Positions 1 through 8,290 of a stretch of 9,511 nucleotides of DNA are shown here, piece after piece (the stretch's first letter is position 1; every line of letters begins with the position of its first letter). The notes under the pieces are model-generated. The model was given only the letters and a program-made list of their open reading frames with translations, did no database searches and was not told the origin of the DNA. A program made the position numbers and the translations under genes. Origin of the DNA: Belnapia sp. (GTDB taxonomy: Bacteria; Pseudomonadota; Alphaproteobacteria; Acetobacterales; Acetobacteraceae); NCBI GenBank assembly GCA_028291445.1, contig JAQGIA010000104.1:1-9511 (forward strand), in the 5' to 3' direction.

Positions 1-1
1 G

Positions 2-1186
2 CAGGGACGCCAAGCAGGGACGGCCACGGCGGAGGGCCCGCGCACGCGTGGCGCCCGTGGCGCCGCCGTGCCGGTGACCGTCGCTGCGGCGCAGCGGCAG
101 GACGTGCCCATCATGCTGGATGCGATCGGCACGGTGCAGGCCTTCAACACCATCACGATCCGCGCCCAGGTCGATGGCCAGCTCACCGAGATCGCCTTCA
201 CCGAAGGCCAGATGGTGAAGCAGGGCGACGTGCTGGCCCGGATCGACCCGCGCAGCTACCAGGCGGCGCTCGACCAGGCCGTCGCCAAGAAGGCGCAGGA
301 CGAGGCGCTGCTGGCCAATGCCCGGCTGGACCTCCAGCGCTACACCACCCTGGCCCGCACCGAGGGCGTCTCCCGCCAGCAGCAGGACACCCAGCGCGCG
401 ACCGTGGCGCAGTATGAGGCGGTGGTCGCCTCCGACCAGGCGCTGATCGACAGCGCCCGGACCCAGCTGTCCTTCACCACCATCCGCGCCCCGATCAGCG
501 GCCGGGTCGGGCTGCGGCTGGTCGACCAGGGCAACCTGCTCCGTTCGGGGGACGCCACCGGCATCGTCACCGTCTCCCAGCTCCAGCCCATCGCCACCAC
601 CTTCACCCTGCCGCAGCAGGAAATCGGCCGGGTGCTGGAAGCCCTGCAGCGCGGCCCCGTCCCGGTCCAGGCGTTGCGTCCGGCGGGTGGCGGCCAAGGG
701 GGCAATGCCGAGCCGATCATGGGCGAGCTGCTCACCATCGACAGCGCGGTCGATGCAACCACCGGCACTATCAAGCTGAAGGCGACCTTCGGCAACGAGG
801 ATGGCCGGCTCTGGCCGGGTGCCTTCGTCACGATCAGGCTGCGGATCGACACCGTGCCGAATGCGGTGACGGTGCCGCTGGTCGCGGTGCAGCGCGGTCC
901 CGACGGTGCCTTCGCCTTCATCCTGAAGCCCGACCAGACGGTGGAGCAGCGCCCGCTCCAGCTCGGCGTGCTGACCGCCAGCGAGGCGGTGGTGCGGCGC
1001 GGCGTCGAGCCGGGCGATAAGGTCGTCACCTCCGGCGCGCTACGGCTGAACCAGGGCACCGCGGTGATCGCCACCGACGATGCGACGCCGGCCAATGCGC
1101 CGGCGCCCGGGCAGCGGCGGCTACGGCCGCGCCAGGCGGCGGATGCCGGCAGCCCGGGGGCAGCGGCGCCGGCCGCGGGTCCCTGA
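2..1186 (+). CDS. mdtA: MdtA-like RND efflux periplasmic adaptor (membrane fusion protein), 5' partial
   Basis: Periplasmic adaptor that links an RND pump to an outer-membrane TolC-type channel. The frame is open to the left edge, so the GTG at 68 is very likely an internal valine (AAVPVTVAAAQRQDVP) and the real start and membrane anchor lie outside the window. Numbering from that Val as 1: first lipoyl half at about 33-60 (VDGQL, EGQMVKQGD), alpha-hairpin at about 62-135, second lipoyl half at about 137-162 (RAPISGRVGL), beta-barrel at about 165-265 (DATTGTIKLKA), membrane-proximal domain at about 266-335. The hairpin tip carries the RLS motif R-x3-L-x6-S (R91, L95, S102), which in this family contacts the TolC-type partner. 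The last 35 or so residues are an Ala/Pro-rich tail. The line-up with E. coli MdtA, from memory, is strong along the whole chain (VDGQL, GNxxxSGDxTGIV, DATTGTIK). It is followed after 3 nt by mdtB. Confidence 0.93.
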   Translation, partial: QGRQAGTATAEGPRTRGARGAAVPVTVAAAQRQDVPIMLDAIGTVQAFNTITIRAQVDGQLTEIAFTEGQMVKQGDVLARIDPRSYQAALDQAVAKKAQDEALLANARLDLQRYTTLARTEGVSRQQQDTQRATVAQYEAVVASDQALIDSARTQLSFTTIRAPISGRVGLRLVDQGNLLRSGDATGIVTVSQLQPIATTFTLPQQEIGRVLEALQRGPVPVQALRPAGGGQGGNAEPIMGELLTIDSAVDATTGTIKLKATFGNEDGRLWPGAFVTIRLRIDTVPNAVTVPLVAVQRGPDGAFAFILKPDQTVEQRPLQLGVLTASEAVVRRGVEPGDKVVTSGALRLNQGTAVIATDDATPANAPAPGQRRLRPRQAADAGSPGAAAPAAGP

Positions 1187-1189
1187 GGC

Positions 1190-4100
1190 GTGAACATCTC
1201 CGCCCCCTTCATCGCCCGGCCCATCGCCACCACGCTGCTCTCGCTTGCGGTGCTGCTGTGCGGGTTGTTCGGCTACCTGCGGCTGCCGGTCTCGGCCTTG
1301 CCGGAAGTGGATTTCCCCACCATCGAGGTCACCACCAGCCTGCCCGGCGCCTCGCCCGAGACGGTGGCGGTATTGGTCACCGCCTCGCTCGAACGCCAGT
1401 TGGCGCAGATCGCCGGGCTGACCGACATCGTCTCGACCAGTGGCCCGGCCACCAGCCGCATCACCATGCAGTTCAACCTCGGCCGCAACATCGACGATGC
1501 GGCGCAGGACGTGCAGGCGGCGATCAACGCGGCGCGCGGCACGCTGCCGGCCAACCTGCCCTATCCGCCGACCTATGCGAAGGTGAACCCGGCCGATCCG
1601 CCGATCATCACCCTGGCGCTGACCTCGGAGACGCTGCCGATCTATCGGCTATCCGATGCGGCGGACACCTTGCTCGGCCAACGGCTGAGCCAGGTGAGCG
1701 GCGTCGGCCGGGTGCTGGTGCAGGGCAACATGCGTCCGGCGGTGCGGTTGCAGGCCGATCCGGTGCGGCTCGCCGCCTATGGGCTTTCGCTCGAGGACGT
1801 GCGGACCGCGGTCACCGCCGGCAACGTGAATACGCCGAAGGGCAGCGTCGACGGCCCGCGCCAGGCGAGCGCGGTGATGGCCAATGACCAGATCACCCGG
1901 CCGGAGGATTTCGCCAGCCTGATCATCGCCTGGCGCAACGGCGCCCCGGTGCGGATGAGCGACGTGGCGACCGCCGTGCAGGATCTGGAGAACACCCTGA
2001 CCGGCGCCTGGTACGACGGCCATCCGGCGGTGCTGATCGACGTGCAGCGCCAGCCGGGCGCCAATATCGTGAATACCGTGGCCGAGATCCGCGGCCAGCT
2101 CACCCTGCTCCAGCGCGGCCTGCCGCAGGGCGCCCGGCTGGCCGTGGTCTCCGACCGGACCGAGACCATCCGCGCCTCGGTGCACGACGTGCAGTTCACC
2201 CTGGCGCTGGCGGTGGTGCTGGTGGTCGCGGTGATCTTCGTCTTCCTACGCAGCCTGCGCGCCACCATCATCCCCGGCGTCGCCCTGCCGCTGTCGATCA
2301 TCGGCACCTTCGGCGTCATGGCGCTCTGCGGCTTCTCGCTCGACAACCTGTCGCTCATGGCGCTGACCATCGCCACCGGCTTCGTGGTCGACGACGCCAT
2401 CGTCATGATCGAGAACATCGTCCGGCTGATCGAGGAGGGGAAGCCGCCGCTCGAGGCCGCCTACGAAGGCGCCCGGCAGATCGGCTTCACCGTGGTCTCG
2501 CTGACCGTCTCGCTGATCGCCGTCTTCATCCCGCTGCTGTTCATGCCGGGGGTGGTAGGGCGGCTGTTCCAGGAATTCGCCCTGACGCTGACCATCGCCG
2601 TGCTGGTTTCGATGGTGGTCTCGCTGACCCTGACGCCGATGATGTGCGGCTACCTGCTGCGCCCCCACGCCGCCGCCCAACCCGGCCGCCTGAGCCAGGC
2701 GACCGAGCGTTTCCTCGATGCCTGCCGCGATGCCTATGGCCGCAGCCTGCATGTCGCGCTGCGGCACGAAGGGCTGATGCTGGTCCTGGCGACCCTGACC
2801 GTGGCCGGCACGGTCTGGATGTACGTGACCATGCCGAAGGGCTTCCTGCCGCAGCAGGATACCGGCCTACTGGTGGCGACCGTCGAGGCGCCGGACGATG
2901 TCTCCTTCGGCCGCATGTCGAGCCTGCAGGCCATGGTGGCCGAGGTGGTGCGGGCCGATCCCGACGTGACCGGCGTCGCCTCCGTGGTCGGTGCCGGGGT
3001 GGTCAATTCGGCGCAGAACACCGGCCGCATCAGCGCGGTGCTGCGACCGCGCGACGCGCGGGTCGCCGATGTGCGGGCCATCATCGCCCGGCTGCAGCCG
3101 AAGCTCGATGCGCTCACCGGCGTCGTGGTGCATCTCCAGGCGGTGCAGGATATCCAGATCGGCTCCCGCCCCGGCAGCACCCAGTTCCAGTACACGCTGA
3201 TGAACCCGGATGCGGTGGAACTCGGCCGCTGGGCGCCGCTGCTGGAGGCCAAGCTCGGCACCCTGCCCATCCTGCGCGACATCGCCTCGGACCAGCGGGA
3301 CGGCGGGATACGGGTGACGGTGGACGTGGACCGCGACCTCGCCGGCCGCCTCGGGGTCACCATGCAGGCGGTGGACGACGTGCTCTACGATGCCTTCGGC
3401 CAGCGCCAGATCAGCACCATCTATGCCCAGAACAACCAGTACCGCGTGGTGCTGGAAGCCTCGCCCGAGATCCGCGACGACCCGGAGATGATCGGGCTGC
3501 TGCGGGTGCCGGCCACCGCCGGGCAGCAGGCGACGGTGCAGGGCACGCCGGCGACCAGCACCGCCACGGCGCAGGTGCCGCTGTCGCAGCTCGCCCGCAT
3601 CGGCCGCGCCGCCGGGCCGCTGACGGTCACCAAGCAGGGGCAGTTCCCCGCTGTCACCATCGGCTTCGACCTGGCGCATGGCGCCTCGCTCGGCGAAGCG
3701 GTGGCGGCGATCCGCGCCGCCGAGGTCGAGATCGGGATGCCGGACACCATCAGCGGCAGCTTCGCCGGCGATGCCTCGGATTTCAAGCGCTCGCTGGCCG
3801 GCGTGCCCTGGCTGATCCTGGCCGCGCTCATCGTCATCTATATCGTGCTGGGTGTGCTGTACGAGATCGTGATCCATCCGATCACCATCCTCTCGACCCT
3901 GCCCTCGGCCGGCATCGGCGCGCTGTTGGCGCTGCAACTGTTCGGCCTCGACCTGTCCGTAGTCGGGCTCATCGGCATCGTGCTGCTGATGGGCATCGTC
4001 AAGAAGAACGCCATCATGATGATCGACTTCGCCCTGGAGGCGCAGCGCGAACACGGGCTCTCGCCGCGCGAGGCGATCATCGAAGCCTGCCTGAAGCGCT

Positions 4101-4336
4101 TCCGCCCGATCATGATGACCACGCTGGCGGCGCTGCTCGGCGCCCTGCCGCTGGTGCTCGAAAGCGGCACCGGTTCCGAGTTACGCCTGCCGCTCGGCGT
4201 CTCGGTGGTCGGCGGCCTGCTGCTCAGCCAGGTGATCACGCTCTACACCACGCCGGTGATCTACCTGGCGATGGAGGGGCTGCGCGCCCAGGCCATCCGG
4301 CTGGTCCGCCGCACCCCGCCGCTGCCGGCCGAATAG
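1190..4336 (+). CDS. mdtB: MdtB-like RND multidrug efflux transporter subunit
   Basis: Inner-membrane proton/drug antiporter subunit of the HAE1 RND family, 1048 aa, the normal length. The GTG start gives the standard N-terminus (NISAPFIARPIATTLL) running into TM1 at about 10-30. A periplasmic porter/docking loop follows, then TM2-6 (from about 336), TM7 (about 528-547), a second periplasmic loop, and TM8-12 (from about 873). Proton-relay residues are intact: D401 and D402 in GFVVDDAIVMIEN (TM4), K939 in VKKNAI (TM10), R970 and T977 in KRFRPIMMTT (TM11). These match AcrB D407/D408, K940, R971 and T978. VSALPEVDFPTI and RQPGANI resemble E. coli MdtB more than MdtC. In E. coli, MdtB pairs with MdtC in a B2C trimer, and the adjacent MdtC here supports the same arrangement. 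Odd point: an extra Thr/Ala/Gln-rich stretch at about 775-793. The stop is 2 nt before mdtC. Confidence 0.95.
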   Translation: MNISAPFIARPIATTLLSLAVLLCGLFGYLRLPVSALPEVDFPTIEVTTSLPGASPETVAVLVTASLERQLAQIAGLTDIVSTSGPATSRITMQFNLGRNIDDAAQDVQAAINAARGTLPANLPYPPTYAKVNPADPPIITLALTSETLPIYRLSDAADTLLGQRLSQVSGVGRVLVQGNMRPAVRLQADPVRLAAYGLSLEDVRTAVTAGNVNTPKGSVDGPRQASAVMANDQITRPEDFASLIIAWRNGAPVRMSDVATAVQDLENTLTGAWYDGHPAVLIDVQRQPGANIVNTVAEIRGQLTLLQRGLPQGARLAVVSDRTETIRASVHDVQFTLALAVVLVVAVIFVFLRSLRATIIPGVALPLSIIGTFGVMALCGFSLDNLSLMALTIATGFVVDDAIVMIENIVRLIEEGKPPLEAAYEGARQIGFTVVSLTVSLIAVFIPLLFMPGVVGRLFQEFALTLTIAVLVSMVVSLTLTPMMCGYLLRPHAAAQPGRLSQATERFLDACRDAYGRSLHVALRHEGLMLVLATLTVAGTVWMYVTMPKGFLPQQDTGLLVATVEAPDDVSFGRMSSLQAMVAEVVRADPDVTGVASVVGAGVVNSAQNTGRISAVLRPRDARVADVRAIIARLQPKLDALTGVVVHLQAVQDIQIGSRPGSTQFQYTLMNPDAVELGRWAPLLEAKLGTLPILRDIASDQRDGGIRVTVDVDRDLAGRLGVTMQAVDDVLYDAFGQRQISTIYAQNNQYRVVLEASPEIRDDPEMIGLLRVPATAGQQATVQGTPATSTATAQVPLSQLARIGRAAGPLTVTKQGQFPAVTIGFDLAHGASLGEAVAAIRAAEVEIGMPDTISGSFAGDASDFKRSLAGVPWLILAALIVIYIVLGVLYEIVIHPITILSTLPSAGIGALLALQLFGLDLSVVGLIGIVLLMGIVKKNAIMMIDFALEAQREHGLSPREAIIEACLKRFRPIMMTTLAALLGALPLVLESGTGSELRLPLGVSVVGGLLLSQVITLYTTPVIYLAMEGLRAQAIRLVRRTPPLPAE

Positions 4337-4338
4337 CC

Positions 4339-7300
4339 GTGTCCATCTCCGAGCCCTTCATCCGCCGGCCGATCGCCACCACCCTGCTGTCGATCGGCAT
4401 CGCGCTCGCCGGCTTCGTCGCCTATTTCAGCCTGCCGGTGGCGCCGCTGCCCAGCGTCGACCTGCCCACCATCGTCGTCTCCGCCAGCCAGCCGGGCGCC
4501 GACCCGGCGACCATGTCCTCCTCGGTCGCGGCCCCGCTGGAACGCCGGCTCGGCGCCATCGCCGGGGTGACCGAGATGACCTCCACCTCCTCGCTCGGCA
4601 GCGCTTCCATCGTCGTGCAATTCGACCTGTCGCGCAGCGTCGAGGGCGCCGCACGGGACGTGCAGGCGGCGATCAACGCGGCCGGCAGCGACCTGCCCGC
4701 CGGCCTCCCCTCGCCGCCCAATTTCCGCAAGGCCAATCCGGGCGATGCGCCGGTGCTCATTATGTCGATGGCGGCCGGGACCGTCTCGCCCGGCGCGGTC
4801 TATGACGCCGCCGACAGCGTCGTCGCGCCGCGCATCGCCCAGGTCCCCGGCGTCGCCCAGGTGGTGATCGCCGGCGCCGAGCAGCCGGCGATCCGCGTCA
4901 CGGTGAACCCCGCCGCCGCCAAATCCGCCGGCGTCGGGCTCGAGGCGCTGCGCCAGGCCATCGCCAACAACAACGTGACGCAAGCGACCGGGCTGATCGA
5001 CGGCACCCATCAATCCGCCGCGATCATGGCGAACGACCGGCTGAACACGCCGGAGGACTACGGCCGGATCATCGTCAAATCCAGCAACGGCTCCATCGTC
5101 CGGGTCAACTCCGTCGCCCGGGTCGACCTCGACGTCCGGGATCGCCGCCAGGGCGGCTCGGTCGATGGCCGGCCCGCGGTGATGATGATCATCTTCAAGC
5201 AGTCGGATGCCAATGTCATCGAGGTGGTGGACGGCATCCAGAAACTCATGCCGCAGCTGCAGCGCTGGCTGCCGGGCGGCGTCGTCGTCAGCACCATCCG
5301 CGACCGGTCGGAGACCATCCGCGCCAGCGTGCACGAGGTGCAGCAGACCCTGCTGATCTCGATCGCCCTGGTCATCGGCGTGGTGGCGCTGTTCCTCGGC
5401 CGCACCTCCGCCGTCGCCTCCGCCGCCGCATCGGTGCCGCTGTCGCTGCTGGGCACGCTGGCGGTGATGTGGCTGCTCGGCTACTCGCTCGACAACCTCT
5501 CGCTGATGGCGCTGACCATCTCGGTCGGCTTCGTGGTCGACGACGCCATCGTCATGATCGAGAACATGGCGCGGCTGATGGAACGCGGCATGAAGCCCTT
5601 CCAGGCGGCCCTCGAAGGGGCGAAGCAGATCGGCTTCACCGTGGTCTCCATCACCGTCTCGCTCATCGCGGTCTTCATCCCGCTGCTGTTCATGGGCGGC
5701 ATCGTCGGCCGGCTGTTCCGCGAATTCTCGGCGACGCTGGCCATCGCCGTCGGCATATCCGGGGTCGTCTCGCTCACCCTCACGCCGATGATGGCCGCCC
5801 ATCTCGCCCGCTCCGGGCCATATCGGCCAGGCCGCATCATCCGCGCGGTGGATGCGGCCATGGAGGCGATGACCAACGGCTACCTCTGGTCGCTGCGCCA
5901 TGTGCTGCGCTTCCGCCGCATCATGCTGGTGGTGACGCTCGGGCTGATCGGCCTGACCGTCTGGCTATACATGATCGTGCCAAAGGGCTTCTTCCCAGAC
6001 CAGGACACCGGCCTGGTGATGGGCACCACCCGCGGCCCGCCCGAGACCTCGTTCCAATCCATGCAGCAGATGCAGGAACGGGTGGTGGCGGTGGTGATGC
6101 GCGACCCGGCGGTGGCCGGCATCGCCTCCTCGGTCGGCGGCGGCGGCGGCAATTCCTCGGTGAGCCAGGGGCGGCTCTTCATCAGCCTGAAGCCGCTGGC
6201 CGAACGCGGCAACGTCACCGCCAACCAGGTGATCGACCGGCTGCGACGGCTGCTCGGCAGCCTGCCGGGCATGCAAGTCTTTCTCCGCTCGGTGCAGGAT
6301 ATCGGCATCGGCGGGCGGGCCGGGAATGCCCAATTCCAATTCGTCCTGCTCTCGCCCGACCTCGATGGGCTGGAGGTCTGGGCGGAGGTGCTGGTGCAAA
6401 AGCTGCGCACCGTGCCCGGCCTCACCGACGTCTCCTCCGACCAGCAGCGGGCCGGACTGGTGACCCGGCTCGAAATCGACCGGCAGGCAGCGGCACGGCT
6501 CGGCGTCAGCGTCTCGGCGGTGGCCACGGCGCTGAACAACGGTTTCTCCCAGCGCCAGGTCTCCATCATCTACCGCGCCCGCAACCAGTACCGGGTGATC
6601 CTCGAGCTGGAGCCGGGGTTGCAGCAGTATCCGGAGCAGGTGGACGATATCTACGTGCCCGGGGCGGGCGGCGCCCAGGTGCCGCTGTCGAGCGTGGTGC
6701 GGCTGAGCCGCAGCACCGCGCCGCTGGCGGTCACCCACCAGGGGCAGTTCCCGGCGGCGACGCTGACCTTCAACCTGGCGCCGGGCATGTCGCTCGGCCA
6801 GGCGGCGGCGGCGGTCGAGCAGGCGGCGCGGGAGGTCGGCCTGCCGGACGGCATGCGCACCGAATTCGCCGGCAATGCCCGCGCCTTCCAGTCCTTCGCC
6901 CGCGACCAGCCGATGCTGATCCTGGCGGCGCTGCTGACCATCTACATCGTGCTGGGCGTGCTCTACGAGCATCTGCTGCACCCCATCACCATCCTTTCCA
7001 CTCTGCCGACGGCGGGGATCGGCGCGTTGCTGGCGCTGATCGTCACCGGCACGCCCTTCACCGTCATCGCGCTGATCGGGGTGATCCTGCTGATGGGCAT
7101 CGTGAAGAAGAACGCCATCATGCTGGTGGATTTCGCGCTGGAGCACGAACGCGCCGAGGGCATCGGCGGGATGGAGGCGATCCTCGCCGCCTGCCGCGAA
7201 CGCTTCCGCCCGATCCTGATGACGACGCTCGCCGCGGTCTTCGGCGCGGTGCCGCTGGCGCTGGCCTCGGGCGCCGGATCGGAGCTGCGCCAGCCGCTCG

Positions 7301-7434
7301 GAGTCGCCATCATCGGCGGCCTGCTGCTGTCGCAATTGTTGACGCTCTACACCACGCCGGTGGTCTATCTGGCGCTGGACGGCTTCGGCCGGAAGAAGCC
7401 GCGGCCAGCATCCGCGCTGGCGCCGGCGGAGTGA
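4339..7434 (+). CDS. mdtC: MdtC-like RND multidrug efflux transporter subunit
   Basis: Second RND subunit, 1031 aa, predicted to assemble with MdtB and export drugs via MdtA and an outer-membrane channel. I chose GTG 4339 because it yields the family N-terminus (SISEPFIRRPIATTLLS) directly before TM1, 2 nt after the mdtB stop. The frame stays open another 1.7 kb upstream, but that part is only the mdtB gene read in another frame. PVAPLPSVDLPTIVVSAS, SSLGSASIVVQFD and KANPGDAP identify it as the MdtC type. Relay residues are intact: D401, D402 (TM4), K924 (TM10), R955 and T962 (TM11). TM2 starts near 337, TM7 near 525, TM8 near 859. A run of five GGC codons gives Gly600-604 in the second periplasmic loop. 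No Shine-Dalgarno is visible, so translation probably depends on ribosomes finishing mdtB. It is the last gene of the operon on this strand before a 241-nt gap. Confidence 0.95.
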   Translation: MSISEPFIRRPIATTLLSIGIALAGFVAYFSLPVAPLPSVDLPTIVVSASQPGADPATMSSSVAAPLERRLGAIAGVTEMTSTSSLGSASIVVQFDLSRSVEGAARDVQAAINAAGSDLPAGLPSPPNFRKANPGDAPVLIMSMAAGTVSPGAVYDAADSVVAPRIAQVPGVAQVVIAGAEQPAIRVTVNPAAAKSAGVGLEALRQAIANNNVTQATGLIDGTHQSAAIMANDRLNTPEDYGRIIVKSSNGSIVRVNSVARVDLDVRDRRQGGSVDGRPAVMMIIFKQSDANVIEVVDGIQKLMPQLQRWLPGGVVVSTIRDRSETIRASVHEVQQTLLISIALVIGVVALFLGRTSAVASAAASVPLSLLGTLAVMWLLGYSLDNLSLMALTISVGFVVDDAIVMIENMARLMERGMKPFQAALEGAKQIGFTVVSITVSLIAVFIPLLFMGGIVGRLFREFSATLAIAVGISGVVSLTLTPMMAAHLARSGPYRPGRIIRAVDAAMEAMTNGYLWSLRHVLRFRRIMLVVTLGLIGLTVWLYMIVPKGFFPDQDTGLVMGTTRGPPETSFQSMQQMQERVVAVVMRDPAVAGIASSVGGGGGNSSVSQGRLFISLKPLAERGNVTANQVIDRLRRLLGSLPGMQVFLRSVQDIGIGGRAGNAQFQFVLLSPDLDGLEVWAEVLVQKLRTVPGLTDVSSDQQRAGLVTRLEIDRQAAARLGVSVSAVATALNNGFSQRQVSIIYRARNQYRVILELEPGLQQYPEQVDDIYVPGAGGAQVPLSSVVRLSRSTAPLAVTHQGQFPAATLTFNLAPGMSLGQAAAAVEQAAREVGLPDGMRTEFAGNARAFQSFARDQPMLILAALLTIYIVLGVLYEHLLHPITILSTLPTAGIGALLALIVTGTPFTVIALIGVILLMGIVKKNAIMLVDFALEHERAEGIGGMEAILAACRERFRPILMTTLAAVFGAVPLALASGAGSELRQPLGVAIIGGLLLSQLLTLYTTPVVYLALDGFGRKKPRPASALAPAE

Positions 7435-7675
7435 TACAGACAGACCGGCGCCGACAGGGACCGCATATCGGCCACCTCCTCCAGCCGGCGGTACCGACGC
7501 CGATGGTATCCAGGCTTGAGGTCTTCGCCAGCGCCGCCGCCGTGGCGGGCAAGACGCGGGCCGGCGCTAGGGCGCATGCCGGGGCGTTCCGTGCCACTAT
7601 CATGCTGCGCGGCGGCCGGAAGGCCTGCCCTCGGACGCCCGCCCGCGCCAGCGTTACGAGCCCAGGAGGACCGCC
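7435..7675. other. Intergenic gap between mdtC and folE (mdt operon end, folE leader)
   Basis: No gene is supportable here on either strand. The stretch should hold the end of the mdt transcript and the folE promoter, but neither is clear-cut. Two GC-rich hairpins are possible: 7561-7582 (CCGGCGC pairing with GCGC-GCCGG around a two-base AT bulge) and 7611-7629 (GGCGGCC, GGAA tetraloop, GGCCTGCC with one bulged T). Neither is followed by a T-run, so they are not standard intrinsic terminators. TATCAT at 7598-7603 could be a -10 element, but there is no recognisable -35 at 17 nt, so I do not call a promoter. Confidence 0.4.
7664..7669 (+). promoter_or_regulatory. Strong ribosome binding site of folE
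   Basis: AGGAGG is a perfect Shine-Dalgarno core, 6 nt before the ATG at 7676. It fixes the folE start and contrasts with mdtB and mdtC, which have none. Confidence 0.9.
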
Positions 7676-8290
7676 ATGCCTGCATCCGAATCCCCCGCCC
7701 CGCCGCCCCCGGGCCGGCCCAGCCGCGCCGAGGCCGAGGCCGCCGTGCGCACCCTGCTGCGCTGGGCCTGCGAAGACCCGACGCGCGAGGGGCTGCTCGA
7801 TACCCCCGCCCGCGTGGTGCGGTCCTATGAAGAGTTCTTCGCCGGCTACGCCATCGACCCGGTGGCCCTGCTGGAGCGGACCTTCGCCGAGGTGGAGGGC
7901 TACGACGAGATCGTGCTGCTGAAGAACATCCGGCTGGAAAGCTATTGCGAGCACCACATGGTGCCTATCATCGGCCATTGCCACGTCGCCTACCTGCCGG
8001 CCAAGCGGGTGGTCGGTATCAGCAAGCTGGCGCGGGTGGTGGAGGCCTATGCCAAGCGGCTGCAGATCCAGGAGAAGCTGACGGCGCAGATCGCCAATAC
8101 CATCGACACCGTGCTGCAGCCGCGCGGCGTCGCGGTGGTGATCGAGAGCGCGCACCAGTGCATGACCACGCGCGGGGTGCACCAGACCGGCGTCACCATG
8201 GTCACCAGCCGGATGCTGGGCGCCTTCCGCGACAATTTCGACACGCGGCGGGAGTTGCTGTCGCTGATCCAGTCCTCAGGGCTGGGGTGA
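7676..8290 (+). CDS. folE: GTP cyclohydrolase I (FolE, type IA)
   Basis: Converts GTP to 7,8-dihydroneopterin triphosphate and formate in the cytoplasm. This is the first step of tetrahydrofolate synthesis and also feeds queuosine precursor synthesis. 204 aa, slightly shorter than the E. coli enzyme (about 222 aa). Zinc ligands are Cys91 and His94 (YCEHHMVP) and Cys162 ([11 protein letters not shown]). Catalytic and GTP-binding positions Ser116-Lys117 (GISKL), Gln132-Glu133, His93, His160 and Arg166 all fall at a constant offset of 19 from the E. coli residues (C110, H113, C181, S135-K136, Q151-E152, H112, H179, R185). The first 17 residues are a Pro/Ala-rich, probably disordered extension. 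It has its own strong ribosome binding site and a 241-nt gap upstream, so it is probably transcribed apart from the mdt operon. It converges with the minus-strand genes to its right. Confidence 0.97.
   Translation: MPASESPAPPPPGRPSRAEAEAAVRTLLRWACEDPTREGLLDTPARVVRSYEEFFAGYAIDPVALLERTFAEVEGYDEIVLLKNIRLESYCEHHMVPIIGHCHVAYLPAKRVVGISKLARVVEAYAKRLQIQEKLTAQIANTIDTVLQPRGVAVVIESAHQCMTTRGVHQTGVTMVTSRMLGAFRDNFDTRRELLSLIQSSGLG

Noticed and set aside
2867..4054. Long minus-strand open frame inside mdtB (a similar one lies at 5965-7335 inside mdtC)
   Set aside because: Both are complements of strongly coding RND genes with the same Asp/His/Arg/Gln-rich artefact composition.
2644..4338. A 565-codon in-frame open extension upstream of mdtC, which would make a 1596-aa fusion
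   Set aside because: It lies wholly inside mdtB in another frame, its translation is Arg/Gly/Ala-rich with no domain, and family alignment puts the MdtC N-terminus at GTG 4339.
4261..5901. 546-codon open frame on the minus strand
   Set aside because: It is antisense to mdtC, with His/Asp/Gly/Arg-rich low-complexity translation typical of the complement of a GC-biased gene. No domain or ribosome binding site is visible.
7365..7685. 106-codon minus-strand frame covering the mdtC-folE gap
   Set aside because: Composition is Arg/Ala/Gly-rich without a hydrophobic core or motif, and it overlaps the end of mdtC and the folE ribosome binding site.
5469..7922. 817-codon open frame on the plus strand running from inside mdtC into folE
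   Set aside because: It is a shadow of mdtC and folE in another frame; composition is Arg/Gly/Pro-rich and no family is recognisable.
7310..8182. 290-codon minus-strand frame across the intergenic gap and folE
   Set aside because: It is antisense to a fully verified folE, and the part in the gap shows no recognisable protein.
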